From positions 186,001 to 250,000 of the forward strand of contig NZ_DGLD01000001.1 of the NCBI RefSeq assembly GCF_002387245.1: 64,000 nucleotides of DNA, read 5' to 3'. Source of the stretch: Brevundimonas sp. UBA4553. GTDB lineage: Bacteria; Pseudomonadota; Alphaproteobacteria; Caulobacterales; Caulobacteraceae. A model generated the notes under the pieces. The model had not been told where the DNA came from and made no database searches. It was given only the letters and a program-made list of their open reading frames with translations. Position numbers and translations under genes: made by a program. Shown here in pieces: positions 46,598 through 58,435 of the stretch (positions are counted from its first letter, which is position 1; each line of letters starts with the position of its first letter).

Positions 46598-47401
46598 TTG
46601 GCGGCGAAATCGATCAGTCTCTTGTCCATTCTGGTGCTCAGCGCCGCCGCGGCGGCCTGCGCCACCGCCCCGGAACCCCATTCGGGCTACCTCTCGACCT
46701 ATGACGGCCTTCAGACCCGCAGCGACACCGTCCGCGCCTCCATCAGCGAGCGCCGCGACGAATCCCTGGCCCAGTCGATCGAACGCATCCGCATCGAGCG
46801 CGCCGAATTGACGGCCGCCGCCGCCGACGCCCTGACGCCGGAAGAGTGGGCGCTGGTGCTGAGCGAGGTCGACCGGCAGGTCTGCTACGAGCTGAGCGAA
46901 CGCTTCACGGTGGTCGAGACGGACGAGGATGGCGTCGGGCGCGTCCGCGTGGCGGCCACCCGGATCAGCCCCACCAACCCCGCCGGATCGGCTGCATCCG
47001 CCGCCGCCAACTGGTTCATTCCCGGCCCCATCGGCGTCCGCGCGCCCGGATCGACTGGCGGTCTGGCTGCCGAGGCGGAGTTGCTGGCTCCTGATGGTCG
47101 TCAGGCGGCGGCTCTGGTCTGGGCGCGAAACGCCACGGTGGTGGGCACTGACAGCCCGTCCTTGTCCAAGGTCGGCGACGCCCACCAGCTGGCCGAGGCG
47201 TTCGGAGACATGGTCGGCGACGCCTTCGCCCCCGCCGACCGCAAGCCGCGCGCGATCCCCGACCCTGACCCCTGCGCCCGATACGGCCCGCGCAACCGGC
47301 CCGAGGGCTTCGTCACGCGCGCGGTCACCGGCCTGTATCAGCCCGAGCTGAGCGGGGGGCCCAAACAGGAAGCCCCGTCGCCCGCGCCTCGGTCGAACTA
47401 A
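46598..47401 (+). CDS. Putative lipoprotein, DUF3313-like
   Basis: A 267-residue protein with a lipoprotein signal (LSAAAAAC, Cys at about 21). The body resembles DUF3313: SGYLSTYDGLQ near the start, YELSERFTVVE, then an insertion of small residues (NPAGSAASAAANWFIPGPIGV), and EAELLAPDGRQAAALVWARN. Function unknown. TTG start at 46598 with GGAGG 7 bp upstream. It is divergent from the HtrA gene; the 121-bp gap should hold two promoters. The domain name is tentative. Confidence 0.65.
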   Translation: MAAKSISLLSILVLSAAAAACATAPEPHSGYLSTYDGLQTRSDTVRASISERRDESLAQSIERIRIERAELTAAAADALTPEEWALVLSEVDRQVCYELSERFTVVETDEDGVGRVRVAATRISPTNPAGSAASAAANWFIPGPIGVRAPGSTGGLAAEAELLAPDGRQAAALVWARNATVVGTDSPSLSKVGDAHQLAEAFGDMVGDAFAPADRKPRAIPDPDPCARYGPRNRPEGFVTRAVTGLYQPELSGGPKQEAPSPAPRSN

Positions 47402-47405
47402 GGCC

Positions 47406-48596
<1,191 letters not shown>

Positions 48597-48748
48597 GGCG
48601 GTGTTTCCTGAGCGATTGCGCGGGGTTCTCTTGAGCGTCACGCCTGGTTGTCGAGGCGTGACGATGCGACCCCTGTTCCGGCCGCCCGTTTAGGGCAAAA
48701 TAGTCGAACCGGGTAGAGGGATGCGGGGAACCGCGTTAGGCTGGATCC

Positions 48749-49015
48749 ATGTCGAACACCTTTTCACGCCTGTTCCGCGATCACCCGCGCGAAGTCAGCG
48801 AGAGCTATCTGGAACACATGGCCGCCTCATCGCGGTTTGGTTTCAAGCTGATGCGCCTGGCCGCCTGCGCCTTCACCCACGCGGTGGTGCCTGGCGTGCA
48901 CAAGAGCACGGTGTCGGATGCGATTCGCGGCATGGCCCGCGACATGGGCGGCCGGGCTGAAGAGGCGCGTGAATGCCGTATGCGCAACGCGGGCGTCTGG
49001 GACGTGGGCCTCTAG
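48749..49015 (+). CDS. DUF6356 family small protein
   Basis: An 88-residue protein with one weak membrane helix (about 33-50). It matches the short family that opens F-x-x-HP-x-x-V-x-E-S-Y-x-E-H (here FRDHPREVSESYLEHMAASS) and has a conserved FTHAVVPGVHK segment. Role unknown. It lies between the acyl-CoA dehydrogenase and a secreted protein, divergent from the former by 152 bp. Confidence 0.7.
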   Translation: MSNTFSRLFRDHPREVSESYLEHMAASSRFGFKLMRLAACAFTHAVVPGVHKSTVSDAIRGMARDMGGRAEEARECRMRNAGVWDVGL

Positions 49016-49018
49016 GTC

Positions 49019-49486
49019 TTACTCAGGGGTGTCCAGCCGGCGATAGAAGCCGTTGACATCGGACCCCATGCCGCAGAACCGCGCCGCCGCTCCGCCATCC
49101 TCGACAAATACGCCTTCGGGTCCCACGCGCACCTGAAGGACCGGCGCGACGGCGCCGATGTCGGCGGCGCTGATCGTGTTCAGGTCGCCCTCGAAGGGCG
49201 CCACGTGCGCGATAATGACATCATCAGCGTCCTGCGGCCCGACCGCCTGGAGTTCGCAGTCAGCGGCGGTCGCGGCGCCGTTCGGCACGCCGCCAGCGCG
49301 AAGGGCGACGCGCCACCCCGCGCCTTCTCGACGCAGACTCAGATTCGCCTTGGCCGGCTTGTCCCGTTCGAAGCGTGCGACAGGCTCCGCAGTCCCACCT
49401 GGCCCTGTCGCATCGGCAGAGGCGCTGGCCGGGTTGAAAACGGACAGACAGAACAGGCCGACGGCGGCGATGGACAGAAGACGCAT
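49019..49486 (-). CDS. Hypothetical exported protein
   Basis: A 155-residue protein with a signal peptide (MRLLSIAAVGLFCLSVFNPA, cut near residue 24). The mature part is a small beta-rich domain with two Cys (about 78 and 138) that could form a disulfide. No family recognised. ATG at 49486 has GAGGG upstream; another ATG 10 codons earlier is worse placed. Its stop is 3 bp from the DUF6356 stop. Confidence 0.65.
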   Translation of the reverse strand: MRLLSIAAVGLFCLSVFNPASASADATGPGGTAEPVARFERDKPAKANLSLRREGAGWRVALRAGGVPNGAATAADCELQAVGPQDADDVIIAHVAPFEGDLNTISAADIGAVAPVLQVRVGPEGVFVEDGGAAARFCGMGSDVNGFYRRLDTPE

Positions 49487-49560
49487 GAAACCCTCGCAAA
49501 AACTCTGCCTGCCCACGGTTCAGCTTCTCCGGATCAGCGTCAAGCGTTAAGCCTTGGGCC

Positions 49561-50754
49561 ATGACCCAAGCTCAAGGCCCGCTTTCCGGCGTTCGCGTTC
49601 TCGACCTTTCCCGCGTTCTGGCAGGCCCCTGGGCGACACAGACGCTCGCGGATCTGGGCGCAGAGGTCATCAAGATCGAGCGCCCCGGCGAAGGCGACGA
49701 CACCCGCCACTGGGGTCCGCCCTTCACCACGACGAACGACGGATCGAAAGGCGACGCCGCCTATTTCCTGTGCGCCAATCGGGGCAAGAAGTCGGTCGAA
49801 CTGGACATCGCCTCGCCTGAAGGCGCCGAGTCCGTACGCCGACTGGCCGCGACCTGTGACGTGGTGGTCGAAAACTTCAAGACCGGCGGGCTCAAGAAGT
49901 ACGGCCTCGACTACGCCGGCCTGTCGGCGGTCAATCCGACGCTGGTTTATTGCTCCATCACCGGTTTCGGCCAGGACGGTCCGGACGCTCACCGCGCCGG
50001 CTACGACTACATGATCCAGGCCATGGGCGGGCTGATGTCGATCACCGGCCAGCCCGACGGCGCGCCCGGCGCTGAGCCGATGAAGGTCGGGGTGGCGGTC
50101 GTGGACCTGTTCACCGGCCTCTACGCCTCCAACGCCATCCTGGCGGCCCTGTGGCACGCGCGGGCGACCGGCGAGGGTCAGCACGTGGACATCGCCCTGT
50201 TCGACGTCCAGGCGGCCATGCTGGCCAATCAGGCCGCCAACTGGTTCGTCTCGGGGACCGCGCCGACACGGATGGGCAACGCCCACCCCAACCTGGCCCC
50301 GTATCAGCCTTTCCCCTGTTCGGACGGCATGGTCGTCATCGCGGTCGGCAACGACGGCCAGTTCCGCGCCCTGGCCAAGGCCCTGGGCGTCGAGCCCATG
50401 GGTGTCGATTCGCGGTTCGCCACCAATGCGCTCAGGGTCCAGCACAGGGCTGCGTTGTCTCCGACTCTGTCAGCCCTGACGGCTAGCTTCACGATGAAGG
50501 GGCTGATGGCGGCGCTGGAGGCGGCGGGTGTGCCCTGTGGTCCGGTCAACACCATCGACCAGGTGTTCGAAGAGCCTCAGGCCCTGTATCGCGGCCTGAC
50601 CGTCGAGCAGACGCGCCCCGACCTGGCCACGCCGATCCGCACCGTCGCCTCGCCCATCCGCCTGTCCAAGACCCCCGTCCGCTACGACGCCCCGCCGCCG
50701 AAGCTGGGGCAAGATACGGAGGAGGTGCTCTCGGACCTCACCAGGACGGACTGA
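49561..50754 (+). CDS. CaiB/BaiF family CoA-transferase
   Basis: A 397-residue class III CoA-transferase. VRVLDLSRVLAGPWATQTLADLGA is the CoA-binding opening, GFGQDGPDAHRAGYDYMIQA follows, and the catalytic Asp is D182 (VGVAVVDLFTG). It transfers CoA between organic acids by an aspartyl-CoA thioester. Its position close to a glutaryl-CoA dehydrogenase-like gene suggests succinyl-CoA:glutarate exchange, as in the mammalian SUGCT enzyme. This pairing is inference. The final bases overlap the convergent DUF2007 gene by 17 bp. Confidence 0.85.
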   Translation: MTQAQGPLSGVRVLDLSRVLAGPWATQTLADLGAEVIKIERPGEGDDTRHWGPPFTTTNDGSKGDAAYFLCANRGKKSVELDIASPEGAESVRRLAATCDVVVENFKTGGLKKYGLDYAGLSAVNPTLVYCSITGFGQDGPDAHRAGYDYMIQAMGGLMSITGQPDGAPGAEPMKVGVAVVDLFTGLYASNAILAALWHARATGEGQHVDIALFDVQAAMLANQAANWFVSGTAPTRMGNAHPNLAPYQPFPCSDGMVVIAVGNDGQFRALAKALGVEPMGVDSRFATNALRVQHRAALSPTLSALTASFTMKGLMAALEAAGVPCGPVNTIDQVFEEPQALYRGLTVEQTRPDLATPIRTVASPIRLSKTPVRYDAPPPKLGQDTEEVLSDLTRTD

Positions 50755-51175
50755 ACACCCCTGTCAGGGCCAGGATGACGCTGATCACGGCAACCGCTCC
50801 GATCAGGGCTACGCCGACCCAGTGCACTGCTCGCAGTCGTCGCGGCAGACTGGTGCTGGCGAAACCGCCCGTGGCCGCCATGAACAGGGCCAACCCCCGA
50901 CCAACGGCACGCGTCGTCGGCTCGCCGGGCGGCAGGTCGCCCTCATCGTCGGCGGCGAATTCCCCCGCCCGAACCCGCGCCAGCAGATCGCGGGCCTCGT
51001 CCGCCTGATCGGCCCGTCCCATCAGGCGCAGCCCCAGAGCCCGCTGCATCAGCGGATCGACCGTCGTCTGGAACCGCTCGGTCACGTCAACCTCGACGCC
51101 GTGCGAAGCGAGAAAAGCCGCCGCGAGGTCGGCCTCATAGACATCCTGAAAGCGGGCGATTTCGACCAGGCTCAT
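50738..51175 (-). CDS. DUF2007-type protein with a C-terminal membrane helix
   Basis: A 145-residue protein. The first 70 residues match the DUF2007 signal-transducing-like domain (ARFQDVYEADLAAAFLASHGVEV, RLMGRADQADEARDLLARV), followed by an acidic linker and a hydrophobic helix (about 118-138). Role unknown. It runs into the 3' end of the CoA-transferase gene. Confidence 0.7.
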   Translation of the reverse strand: MSLVEIARFQDVYEADLAAAFLASHGVEVDVTERFQTTVDPLMQRALGLRLMGRADQADEARDLLARVRAGEFAADDEGDLPPGEPTTRAVGRGLALFMAATGGFASTSLPRRLRAVHWVGVALIGAVAVISVILALTGVFSPSW

Positions 51176-51208
51176 GCGTTGAGGCTAGCACGCCTGGCCC
51201 AATTGAAA

Positions 51209-51234
51209 ACGGCGGCTCCCGAAAGAGCCGCCGT
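51209..51234. terminator. Intrinsic terminator after odhB
   Basis: ACGGCGGCTC (51209-51218), short loop, GAGCCGCCGT (51225-51234): a 10-bp stem 28 bp after the odhB stop. On the minus strand it is followed by TTTTC, which marks the end of the TCA operon. Confidence 0.8.
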
Positions 51235-51261
51235 CGTCTGTGCTTCGCGCGAATGCGAACC

Positions 51262-52758
51262 TTACAGGTCCAGCAGGGCGCGGGCCGGGTCTTCCAGCAG
51301 TTCCTTGATGCGGACCAGGAAGGTCACGGCTTCCTTGCCGTCGACGATGCGGTGATCGTAGCTGAGAGCCAGGTACATCATCGGGCGGATCTTGACCTCG
51401 CCGTTGATGGCCATCGGGCGCTGCACGATGTTGTGCATGCCCAGGATGCCCGACTGCGGCGCGTTCAGGATCGGCGTCGACATCAGCGAGCCATAGGTGC
51501 CGCCGTTGGTGATGGTGAAGGTGCCACCCTGCATCTGATCCATGGTCAGGGCGCCGTCACGGGCGGCCTTGCCCAGGGCGCCAATGCCCTTTTCGATGCC
51601 CGCCAGCGACAGGGTGTCGGCGTCACGGAGGACCGGAACCACCAGACCCTTGTCGGTGCCGACGGCCACGCCGATGTCGTAGTGGTTCTTGTAGATGATG
51701 TCCGTGCCGTCGATCTCGGCGTTGACGGCCGGGATTTCGTGCAGGGCCTGAACCACAGCCTTGGTGAAGAAGGACATGAAGCCCAGCTTCACGCCGTGGC
51801 GCTTCTCGAAGACTTCCTTGTACTGGGCGCGCAGGGCCATGACGTTGGTCATGTCCACCTCGTTGAAGGTGGTCAGCTGGGCGGCCGTGTTCTGGGATTC
51901 CTTCAGGCGACGGGCGATGGTCTGACGCAGGCGCGTCATCTTCACCCGCTCCTCGCGCGGCTGGTCGGCGCGAGGGGCGGCCGGGGCGGCAGCAGCGGCG
52001 GGCGCAGACGGAGCGGCGGCGCCGATGGCGGCGATGGCGTCAGCCTTGGTGATGTTGCCCTTCGGACCCGTGGCCGACAGCGACGCCGGGTTCAGGTTGT
52101 TCTCCGACACCACGCGCTGGACGGCGGGCGACAGGTGGGCCGAAGCCGGGGCCTGGGCCGAACCGGTGTTGGCCGGAGCGGCGGCGACCGGAGCAGCAGC
52201 CGGAGCAGCGGCGGCGGCGCCAGAGGCCGAGATGGAGCCGATGACCTGACCGGGGGTCACGGTCGACCCGTTGTCGGCGGCGATGGTCAGGACGCCGGCG
52301 GCCGGCGCCGAGACTTCCACCGCGACCTTGTCGGTTTCGATCTCAACCAGCAGTTCGTCCTTGGCGACCGTGTCGCCCGACTTCTTCAGCCAGGTTCCGA
52401 TCGAACCCTCGGCGACGCTCTCGCCCATGGTCGGGACGGCGATCTCGATCGAGGCGCCGCCCGAAGCGGCGGGAGCGGCCGCGGGAGTTGCAGCAGCGGC
52501 GGGCGCCGCCGCCGGAGCCGAAGCGCCTTCGCTCACTGAACCCAGGACCGTGCCCGGCACCACAGTGTCGCCCTCAGCGGCGTTGATCGCCGCCAGGACG
52601 CCGTCGGCCGGGGCCACGACTTCCAGCGAGACCTTGTCGGTTTCCAGCTCGACCAGGACTTCGTCCTTCTTGACGGCGTCGCCGACCTTCTTGGTCCACT
52701 TGGCGATGGAGGCTTCGCTGACGGATTCACCGAGGGCGGGGGTGAGGATATCGGCCAT
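51262..52758 (-). CDS. odhB: 2-oxoglutarate dehydrogenase E2 (dihydrolipoyl succinyltransferase) with two lipoyl domains
   Basis: A 498-residue E2 protein. Two lipoyl domains are present, with lipoyl-lysines K42 ([11 protein letters not shown]) and K144 ([11 protein letters not shown]), separated by Ala/Pro-rich linkers. The E1/E3-binding domain is at about 205-245 ([15 protein letters not shown]) and the catalytic domain ends with the active-site His in H469-R-I-V-D-G. Most proteobacterial E2o proteins have one lipoyl domain; the duplication is clear here. It transfers succinyl from lipoate to CoA. It follows odhA after 56 bp; no lpd follows. Confidence 0.96.
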   Translation of the reverse strand: MADILTPALGESVSEASIAKWTKKVGDAVKKDEVLVELETDKVSLEVVAPADGVLAAINAAEGDTVVPGTVLGSVSEGASAPAAAPAAAATPAAAPAASGGASIEIAVPTMGESVAEGSIGTWLKKSGDTVAKDELLVEIETDKVAVEVSAPAAGVLTIAADNGSTVTPGQVIGSISASGAAAAAPAAAPVAAAPANTGSAQAPASAHLSPAVQRVVSENNLNPASLSATGPKGNITKADAIAAIGAAAPSAPAAAAAPAAPRADQPREERVKMTRLRQTIARRLKESQNTAAQLTTFNEVDMTNVMALRAQYKEVFEKRHGVKLGFMSFFTKAVVQALHEIPAVNAEIDGTDIIYKNHYDIGVAVGTDKGLVVPVLRDADTLSLAGIEKGIGALGKAARDGALTMDQMQGGTFTITNGGTYGSLMSTPILNAPQSGILGMHNIVQRPMAINGEVKIRPMMYLALSYDHRIVDGKEAVTFLVRIKELLEDPARALLDL

Positions 52759-52814
52759 GGTTCGGTCCAGTGTCTTTTTGTGTCTTGGCGTATCTATAGG
52801 TCAGGCTGGGCCGG

Positions 52815-55800
52815 TCAGGCCATGGCCTCGGCGAGGAAGGTCTCGAGTTCCTTCAGGTGGCGGCTCATCAGGCCGGCCGCCGTGGAGGCGGAGGCCGGGC
52901 GCCCAACGTAACGCGCGCGCTTGGCCTTGATATCCATCTTCTCGAGCGTCAGTTCGATCCACGGATCGACGAAGGTCCAGCCGCCCATGTTCTTGGGCTC
53001 TTCCTGGCACCAGACCAGGTCGGCGTTGGGGAAGCGGGCCAGCTCGGTCGAGATCGACTTGATCGGCCACGGATAGAACTGTTCCAGGCGCAAAATGTAG
53101 ATGTCGTTGATCCCGGCCTTCTCGCGCGCGTCCAGCAGGTCGTAATAGACCTTGCCCGAGCAGACGATGACCTTGCGGATGTCCTTGTCGGCCTTCAGCG
53201 AAACGCCGGCGACTTCGGGACGCAGTTGGGCGTCGTCGCGCAGAACGCGGTGGAAGGACGAACCCTCGGCCATGTCGGCTAGGGTCGAGACAGCCTTCTT
53301 GTGACGCAGCAGCGACTTGGGCGTCATCAGGATCAGCGGCTTGCGGTATGAGCGGTGCAGCTGACGGCGCAAGATGTGGAAGTAGTTGGCCGGAGTGGTG
53401 CAGTTGGCGACCTGCATATTGTTCTCGGCGCACTGCTGCAGGAAGCGCTCAAGGCGGGCCGAGGAGTGCTCGGGGCCCTGGCCTTCATAGCCGTGCGGCA
53501 GCAGCATGGTCAGGCCGCTCATGCGCAGCCACTTGCGTTCGCCCGACGAAATGAATTGGTCGATGACCACCTGGGCACCGTTGACGAAGTCGCCGAACTG
53601 GCCTTCCCACAAGGTCAGGGTGTTGGGGTCAGCCAGCGAGTAGCCGTACTCGAAGCCCAGCACCGCCTCTTCCGACAGGGCCGAGTCGATGACCTCGAAG
53701 TGGGCCTGACCGTCGCGCAGGTGATTCAGCGGGATGTAGCGCTGCTCCGTCGTCTGGTCGGTGATGCCCGAGTGACGCTGCGAGAAGGTGCCGCGGACCG
53801 AGTCCTGGCCCGATAGGCGGATATTGTAGCCCTCGTCCAGCAGCGAGGCGAAGGCCAGACTTTCGGCCGTGGCCCAGTCGATGTTCTGGCCGCTCGTGAC
53901 GGTCTCACGACGCGCCTCGACGACGCGCTTCAGCGTCTTGTGGATGTCGACGCTGTTGGGGATCTGCGTCAGACGGTGACCGTAGTCGGTCAGCTTCTCG
54001 GACGGAACGGCGGTCTGACCGCGCTGGGCGGCATCGTCAGACTTCTCGGCGCCCAGGCCCTGCCACTTGCCGTCCAGCCAGTCGGCCTTCTCGGCCTTGA
54101 AGACCTTGCCCGCCTCGAACTCAGCGTCGAGGAAGGCCTCGAAGCGCGCCAACTCGGCGTCGACCTCGGCCTGGGTGACCACGCCCTGTTCGACCAGACG
54201 CTTGGAGTAGATTTCGCGCGTCGACGGCTGGGCGCGGATCTTCGAATACATCAGCGGCTGGGTGAAGGTGGGGTCGTCGCCTTCGTTGTGACCGAAGCGG
54301 CGGTAGCAGAACATGTCCACCACCACGTCCTTGTGGAACTTCTGACGGTATTCCGTCGCCACCTTGGCGGCGAAGACGACGGCTTCGGGGTCGTCGCCGT
54401 TGACGTGGAAGATCGGGGCCTGAACCATCAGCGCCACGTCCGACGGATAGGGCGACGAGCGCGAATTGCGCGGACTGGTGGTGAAGCCGATCTGGTTGTT
54501 GATGACGAAGTGCAGGGTGCCGCCGGTGCGATAGCCCTTCAGGCCCATCAGGGCGAAGCATTCGGCCACCACGCCCTGACCCGCGAAGGCGGCGTCCCCG
54601 TGAATCAGCAACGGCACGACCTTGGAGCGGTCCAGCGCCCACTCGGCTTCGGGCTTGCCGGCGTTGGCGTCACGGATGTCGAAAGCCTGCTTGGCGCGCG
54701 CCTTGCCCAGAACGACCGGGTTGACGATTTCAAGGTGCGACGGGTTGGCGGTCAGCGACAGGTGGACCTTGTTGCCGTCGAACTCACGGTCGGACGAGGC
54801 GCCCATGTGGTATTTGACGTCGCCCGACCCCTCGATGTCCGACGGGACGGTCGAGCCGCCTTGGAACTCGTGGAAGATGGCCTTGTAGGGCTTGCCCATG
54901 ACGGCGGCGAGCGTGTTCAGGCGGCCGCGGTGGGCCATGCCGAAAATGATCTCGTCCACGCCCAGGCTGCCGCCGCGCTTGATCACCTGCTCCAGGGCTG
55001 GGACCATGGCCTCGCCGCCGTCCAGGCCGAAACGCTTGGTGCCGGGGAAGCGCTTGTGCAGGAAGCGTTCGAAGCCCTCGGCCTCGATCAGCTTGTGCAG
55101 GATGGCCAGCTTGCCTTCCTTGGTGAAGGCGTTCTGCTCGAACTTGTCCGGGCCTTCAAAGCGTTGCTGCAACCACGACTTCTCTTCGGGCTCGGCGATG
55201 TGCATGTACTGCACGCCGATGTTGCCGCAGTAGGTGCGACGCAGGATCTCCAGCACCTGACGGACGCTGCCGGTCTGCAGGCCCAGGACGCCGTCGAGGA
55301 AGATCGGGCGGTCCATGTCGGCGGCGGTGAAGCCGTAGAATTCGGGCGTCAGCTCCGGGTTTTCGATGGGCTGCTCGATGCCGAGCGGGTCCAGCGTCGC
55401 CTGCAGATGGCCCCGCACGCGGTAGCTGCGGATCAGCATCAGGGCGCGGATGGAATCGTGGGCGGCGGCGCGCACGTCGGCGGCGGTCAGTCCGCCCGAA
55501 GCGTCAGCAACAGGAGCGGCCGGACGCGGGCCCGGCTTGCCGGCGGCCTTGGGATCAGGCTTCGGCGCAGGCCAGCGGCCGTCGAACACGGCGGTGTCTT
55601 CGCTCGGGTCCGTGGCGGCGCCCCGGCCCCAGGAGCCGGCGGCGGCCGACTGCTTCACCAGATCGGCGTTGTCCTTGAGCTGGTCGAAGAAGGCGCGCCA
55701 TTCTCCCGACACCGAGCCGGGGTCCGCAGCCCATTTTTCGTGCAGGTCCTCAATGAAGGCGGCGTTCGCGCCATAGAGGAAGCTGGTCTCGGCAAAGACC

Positions 55801-55829
55801 TGGTTCAGCCGACCTGCATCGTCCGCCAT
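52815..55829 (-). CDS. odhA: 2-oxoglutarate dehydrogenase E1 component
   Basis: A 1004-residue ThDP-dependent dehydrogenase. The N-terminal E2-binding segment (NQVFAETSFLYGANAAFIED) is followed by the ThDP core (GMAHRGRLNTLAAVMGKPY, GDAAFAGQGVVAECFALM) and a transketolase-like C-domain (GFEYGYSLADPNTLTLWEGQ). It decarboxylates 2-oxoglutarate and passes succinyl to E2 (odhB). The gap to sucD is 321 bp and contains a terminator, so odhA probably has its own promoter. Confidence 0.98.
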   Translation of the reverse strand: MADDAGRLNQVFAETSFLYGANAAFIEDLHEKWAADPGSVSGEWRAFFDQLKDNADLVKQSAAAGSWGRGAATDPSEDTAVFDGRWPAPKPDPKAAGKPGPRPAAPVADASGGLTAADVRAAAHDSIRALMLIRSYRVRGHLQATLDPLGIEQPIENPELTPEFYGFTAADMDRPIFLDGVLGLQTGSVRQVLEILRRTYCGNIGVQYMHIAEPEEKSWLQQRFEGPDKFEQNAFTKEGKLAILHKLIEAEGFERFLHKRFPGTKRFGLDGGEAMVPALEQVIKRGGSLGVDEIIFGMAHRGRLNTLAAVMGKPYKAIFHEFQGGSTVPSDIEGSGDVKYHMGASSDREFDGNKVHLSLTANPSHLEIVNPVVLGKARAKQAFDIRDANAGKPEAEWALDRSKVVPLLIHGDAAFAGQGVVAECFALMGLKGYRTGGTLHFVINNQIGFTTSPRNSRSSPYPSDVALMVQAPIFHVNGDDPEAVVFAAKVATEYRQKFHKDVVVDMFCYRRFGHNEGDDPTFTQPLMYSKIRAQPSTREIYSKRLVEQGVVTQAEVDAELARFEAFLDAEFEAGKVFKAEKADWLDGKWQGLGAEKSDDAAQRGQTAVPSEKLTDYGHRLTQIPNSVDIHKTLKRVVEARRETVTSGQNIDWATAESLAFASLLDEGYNIRLSGQDSVRGTFSQRHSGITDQTTEQRYIPLNHLRDGQAHFEVIDSALSEEAVLGFEYGYSLADPNTLTLWEGQFGDFVNGAQVVIDQFISSGERKWLRMSGLTMLLPHGYEGQGPEHSSARLERFLQQCAENNMQVANCTTPANYFHILRRQLHRSYRKPLILMTPKSLLRHKKAVSTLADMAEGSSFHRVLRDDAQLRPEVAGVSLKADKDIRKVIVCSGKVYYDLLDAREKAGINDIYILRLEQFYPWPIKSISTELARFPNADLVWCQEEPKNMGGWTFVDPWIELTLEKMDIKAKRARYVGRPASASTAAGLMSRHLKELETFLAEAMA

Positions 55830-55967
55830 TTTTCTCTCGTCGTCCTACATTCGGCCGCGCGCGCACGCCTGCGCGGTGAGCGGCGCCGCTCATATAGGCC
55901 GTGTTTCCTTACTGGTCATGACCGAAGCGGGGCGATGCGGGTGGAAATTGGTCGAATTGGCAAGAAA

Positions 55968-55997
55968 AAACGCCCCCGGACGATTCCGAGGGCGTTT
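55968..55997. terminator. Intrinsic terminator of the sucCD transcript
   Basis: AAACGCCC (55968-55975) pairs with GGGCGTTT (55990-55997), with an inner CGGA/TCCG pair. Read on the minus strand the T-rich tail (TTTCTTGCC) follows. It lies 150 bp after sucD. Confidence 0.8.
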
Positions 55998-56099
55998 CAA
56001 AACGTCACAGGGCGCTAAAATTAGCCCCGGAACATCGTTCGGTCGCACCCGCCGCCCCGAAACCGAGGCCCCACCGTTGAGGGTGGCGCGGTCAACTCG

Positions 56100-56134
56100 C
56101 TCAAGAAGCGAGCGACCGCGTCGCGAGCGTAGCG
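56100..56134 (+). repeat. Dispersed gene-end hairpin repeat, copy 2
   Basis: CTCAAG (56100-56105), AAGCGA, then GCGAC-CGC-GTCGC as a perfect stem with the same CGC loop as copy 1, then GAGCGTAGCG. The 13-bp core GCGACCGCGTCGC is identical to copy 1 at 19792-19804. It lies 17 bp after the sucD stop. Confidence 0.6.
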
Positions 56135-56150
56135 ACCTCTCGAAGGGCGA

Positions 56151-57053
56151 TCAGCCCTTCAGGACTTCCAGCAAGGTGTGACCCAGACGCGCCGGCGACG
56201 GCGAGACGCGGATGCCCGCGGACTCCATCGCGGCGATCTTGGATTCCGCGTCGCCCTTGCCGCCCGAAACGATGGCGCCAGCGTGGCCCATGGTGCGGCC
56301 GGCCGGAGCCGTGCGACCGGCGATGAAGCCGGCCATCGGCTTCTTGCGGCCCTTCTTGGCTTCGTCGATCAGGAACTGAGCGGCGTCTTCTTCAGCGCCG
56401 CCGCCGATTTCACCGATCATGATGATCGACTCGGTGGCGTCGTCGGCCAGGAACATTTCCAGGACGTCGATGAACTCGGTGCCCTTGACCGGGTCGCCGC
56501 CGATGCCGACGGCCGTGGTCTGGCCGAGGCCGGCGTTGGTGGTCTGGAACACGGCTTCATAGGTCAGGGTGCCCGAGCGCGAGACGACGCCGACCGAACC
56601 CTTGGAGAAGATGTTGCCCGGCATGATGCCGATCTTGCACTCGTTCGGGGTCAGGATGCCGGGGCAGTTCGGGCCCAGCAGGCGCGAGTTGGAGCGGTCC
56701 AGGCGGGCCTTGACGCGCACCATGTCCAGCACCGGGATGCCTTCGGTGATGCAGGTGATGAAGGGGATCTCGGCCTCGATGGCTTCGATGATGGCGTCGG
56801 CCGCGCCTGCCGGCGGGACGTAGATGACCGTGGCGTCGGCGCCGGTGGCGTCGCGGGCCTCGGCCACCGAGGCGTAGATCGGCAGGGTTTCGCCGTGCGA
56901 GCCGGTCCAGTTGGTGCCGCCCTTGGTCGGGTGCACGCCGGCGACCATCTGGGTGCCGTGATAGGCCAGGGCCTGTTCGGTGTGGAAGCCGCCGGTCTTG
57001 CCGGTCAGGCCTTGCACGATGATCTTGGTGTCTTTGTTGACGAGAATGGACAT
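56151..57053 (-). CDS. sucD: Succinyl-CoA synthetase alpha subunit
   Basis: A 300-residue subunit. [20 protein letters not shown] opens the CoA-binding domain; [15 protein letters not shown] [15 protein letters not shown] and [12 protein letters not shown] follow; the phosphorylated His is H257 ([13 protein letters not shown]). It joins sucC in making succinate and ATP or GTP. It lies 58 bp after sucC in one operon. Confidence 0.98.
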   Translation of the reverse strand: MSILVNKDTKIIVQGLTGKTGGFHTEQALAYHGTQMVAGVHPTKGGTNWTGSHGETLPIYASVAEARDATGADATVIYVPPAGAADAIIEAIEAEIPFITCITEGIPVLDMVRVKARLDRSNSRLLGPNCPGILTPNECKIGIMPGNIFSKGSVGVVSRSGTLTYEAVFQTTNAGLGQTTAVGIGGDPVKGTEFIDVLEMFLADDATESIIMIGEIGGGAEEDAAQFLIDEAKKGRKKPMAGFIAGRTAPAGRTMGHAGAIVSGGKGDAESKIAAMESAGIRVSPSPARLGHTLLEVLKG

Positions 57054-57111
57054 GTGTCTGTGCTCTGAATTCTGTGTGTCAGCGGGGCGGTGGCGAGTAA
57101 GGCTCTGAGCC

Positions 57112-58302
<1,191 letters not shown>

Positions 58303-58435
58303 GTCTGATCCGCGCCGTTGGGAGGAGGGTTGTGGAAACTTTGGTCGCGCTTATAGGCGTCGCGCCTTCGCCTGCGCAACCGCCCCCCTCCTTATGGCCG
58401 TCAGAGCCTTTTCTTATGTCAGGCGCCGGGTCGGA

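Larger units (their letters stand above)
55830..56150. other. 321-bp gap between sucD and odhA
   Basis: No gene is visible. The gap holds a terminator for sucCD (55968-55997), a dispersed hairpin repeat just after the sucD stop, a second short stem CTCGCT-CAAGA-AGCGAG (56096-56112), and the presumed odhA promoter in 55830-55960. Confidence 0.7.
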
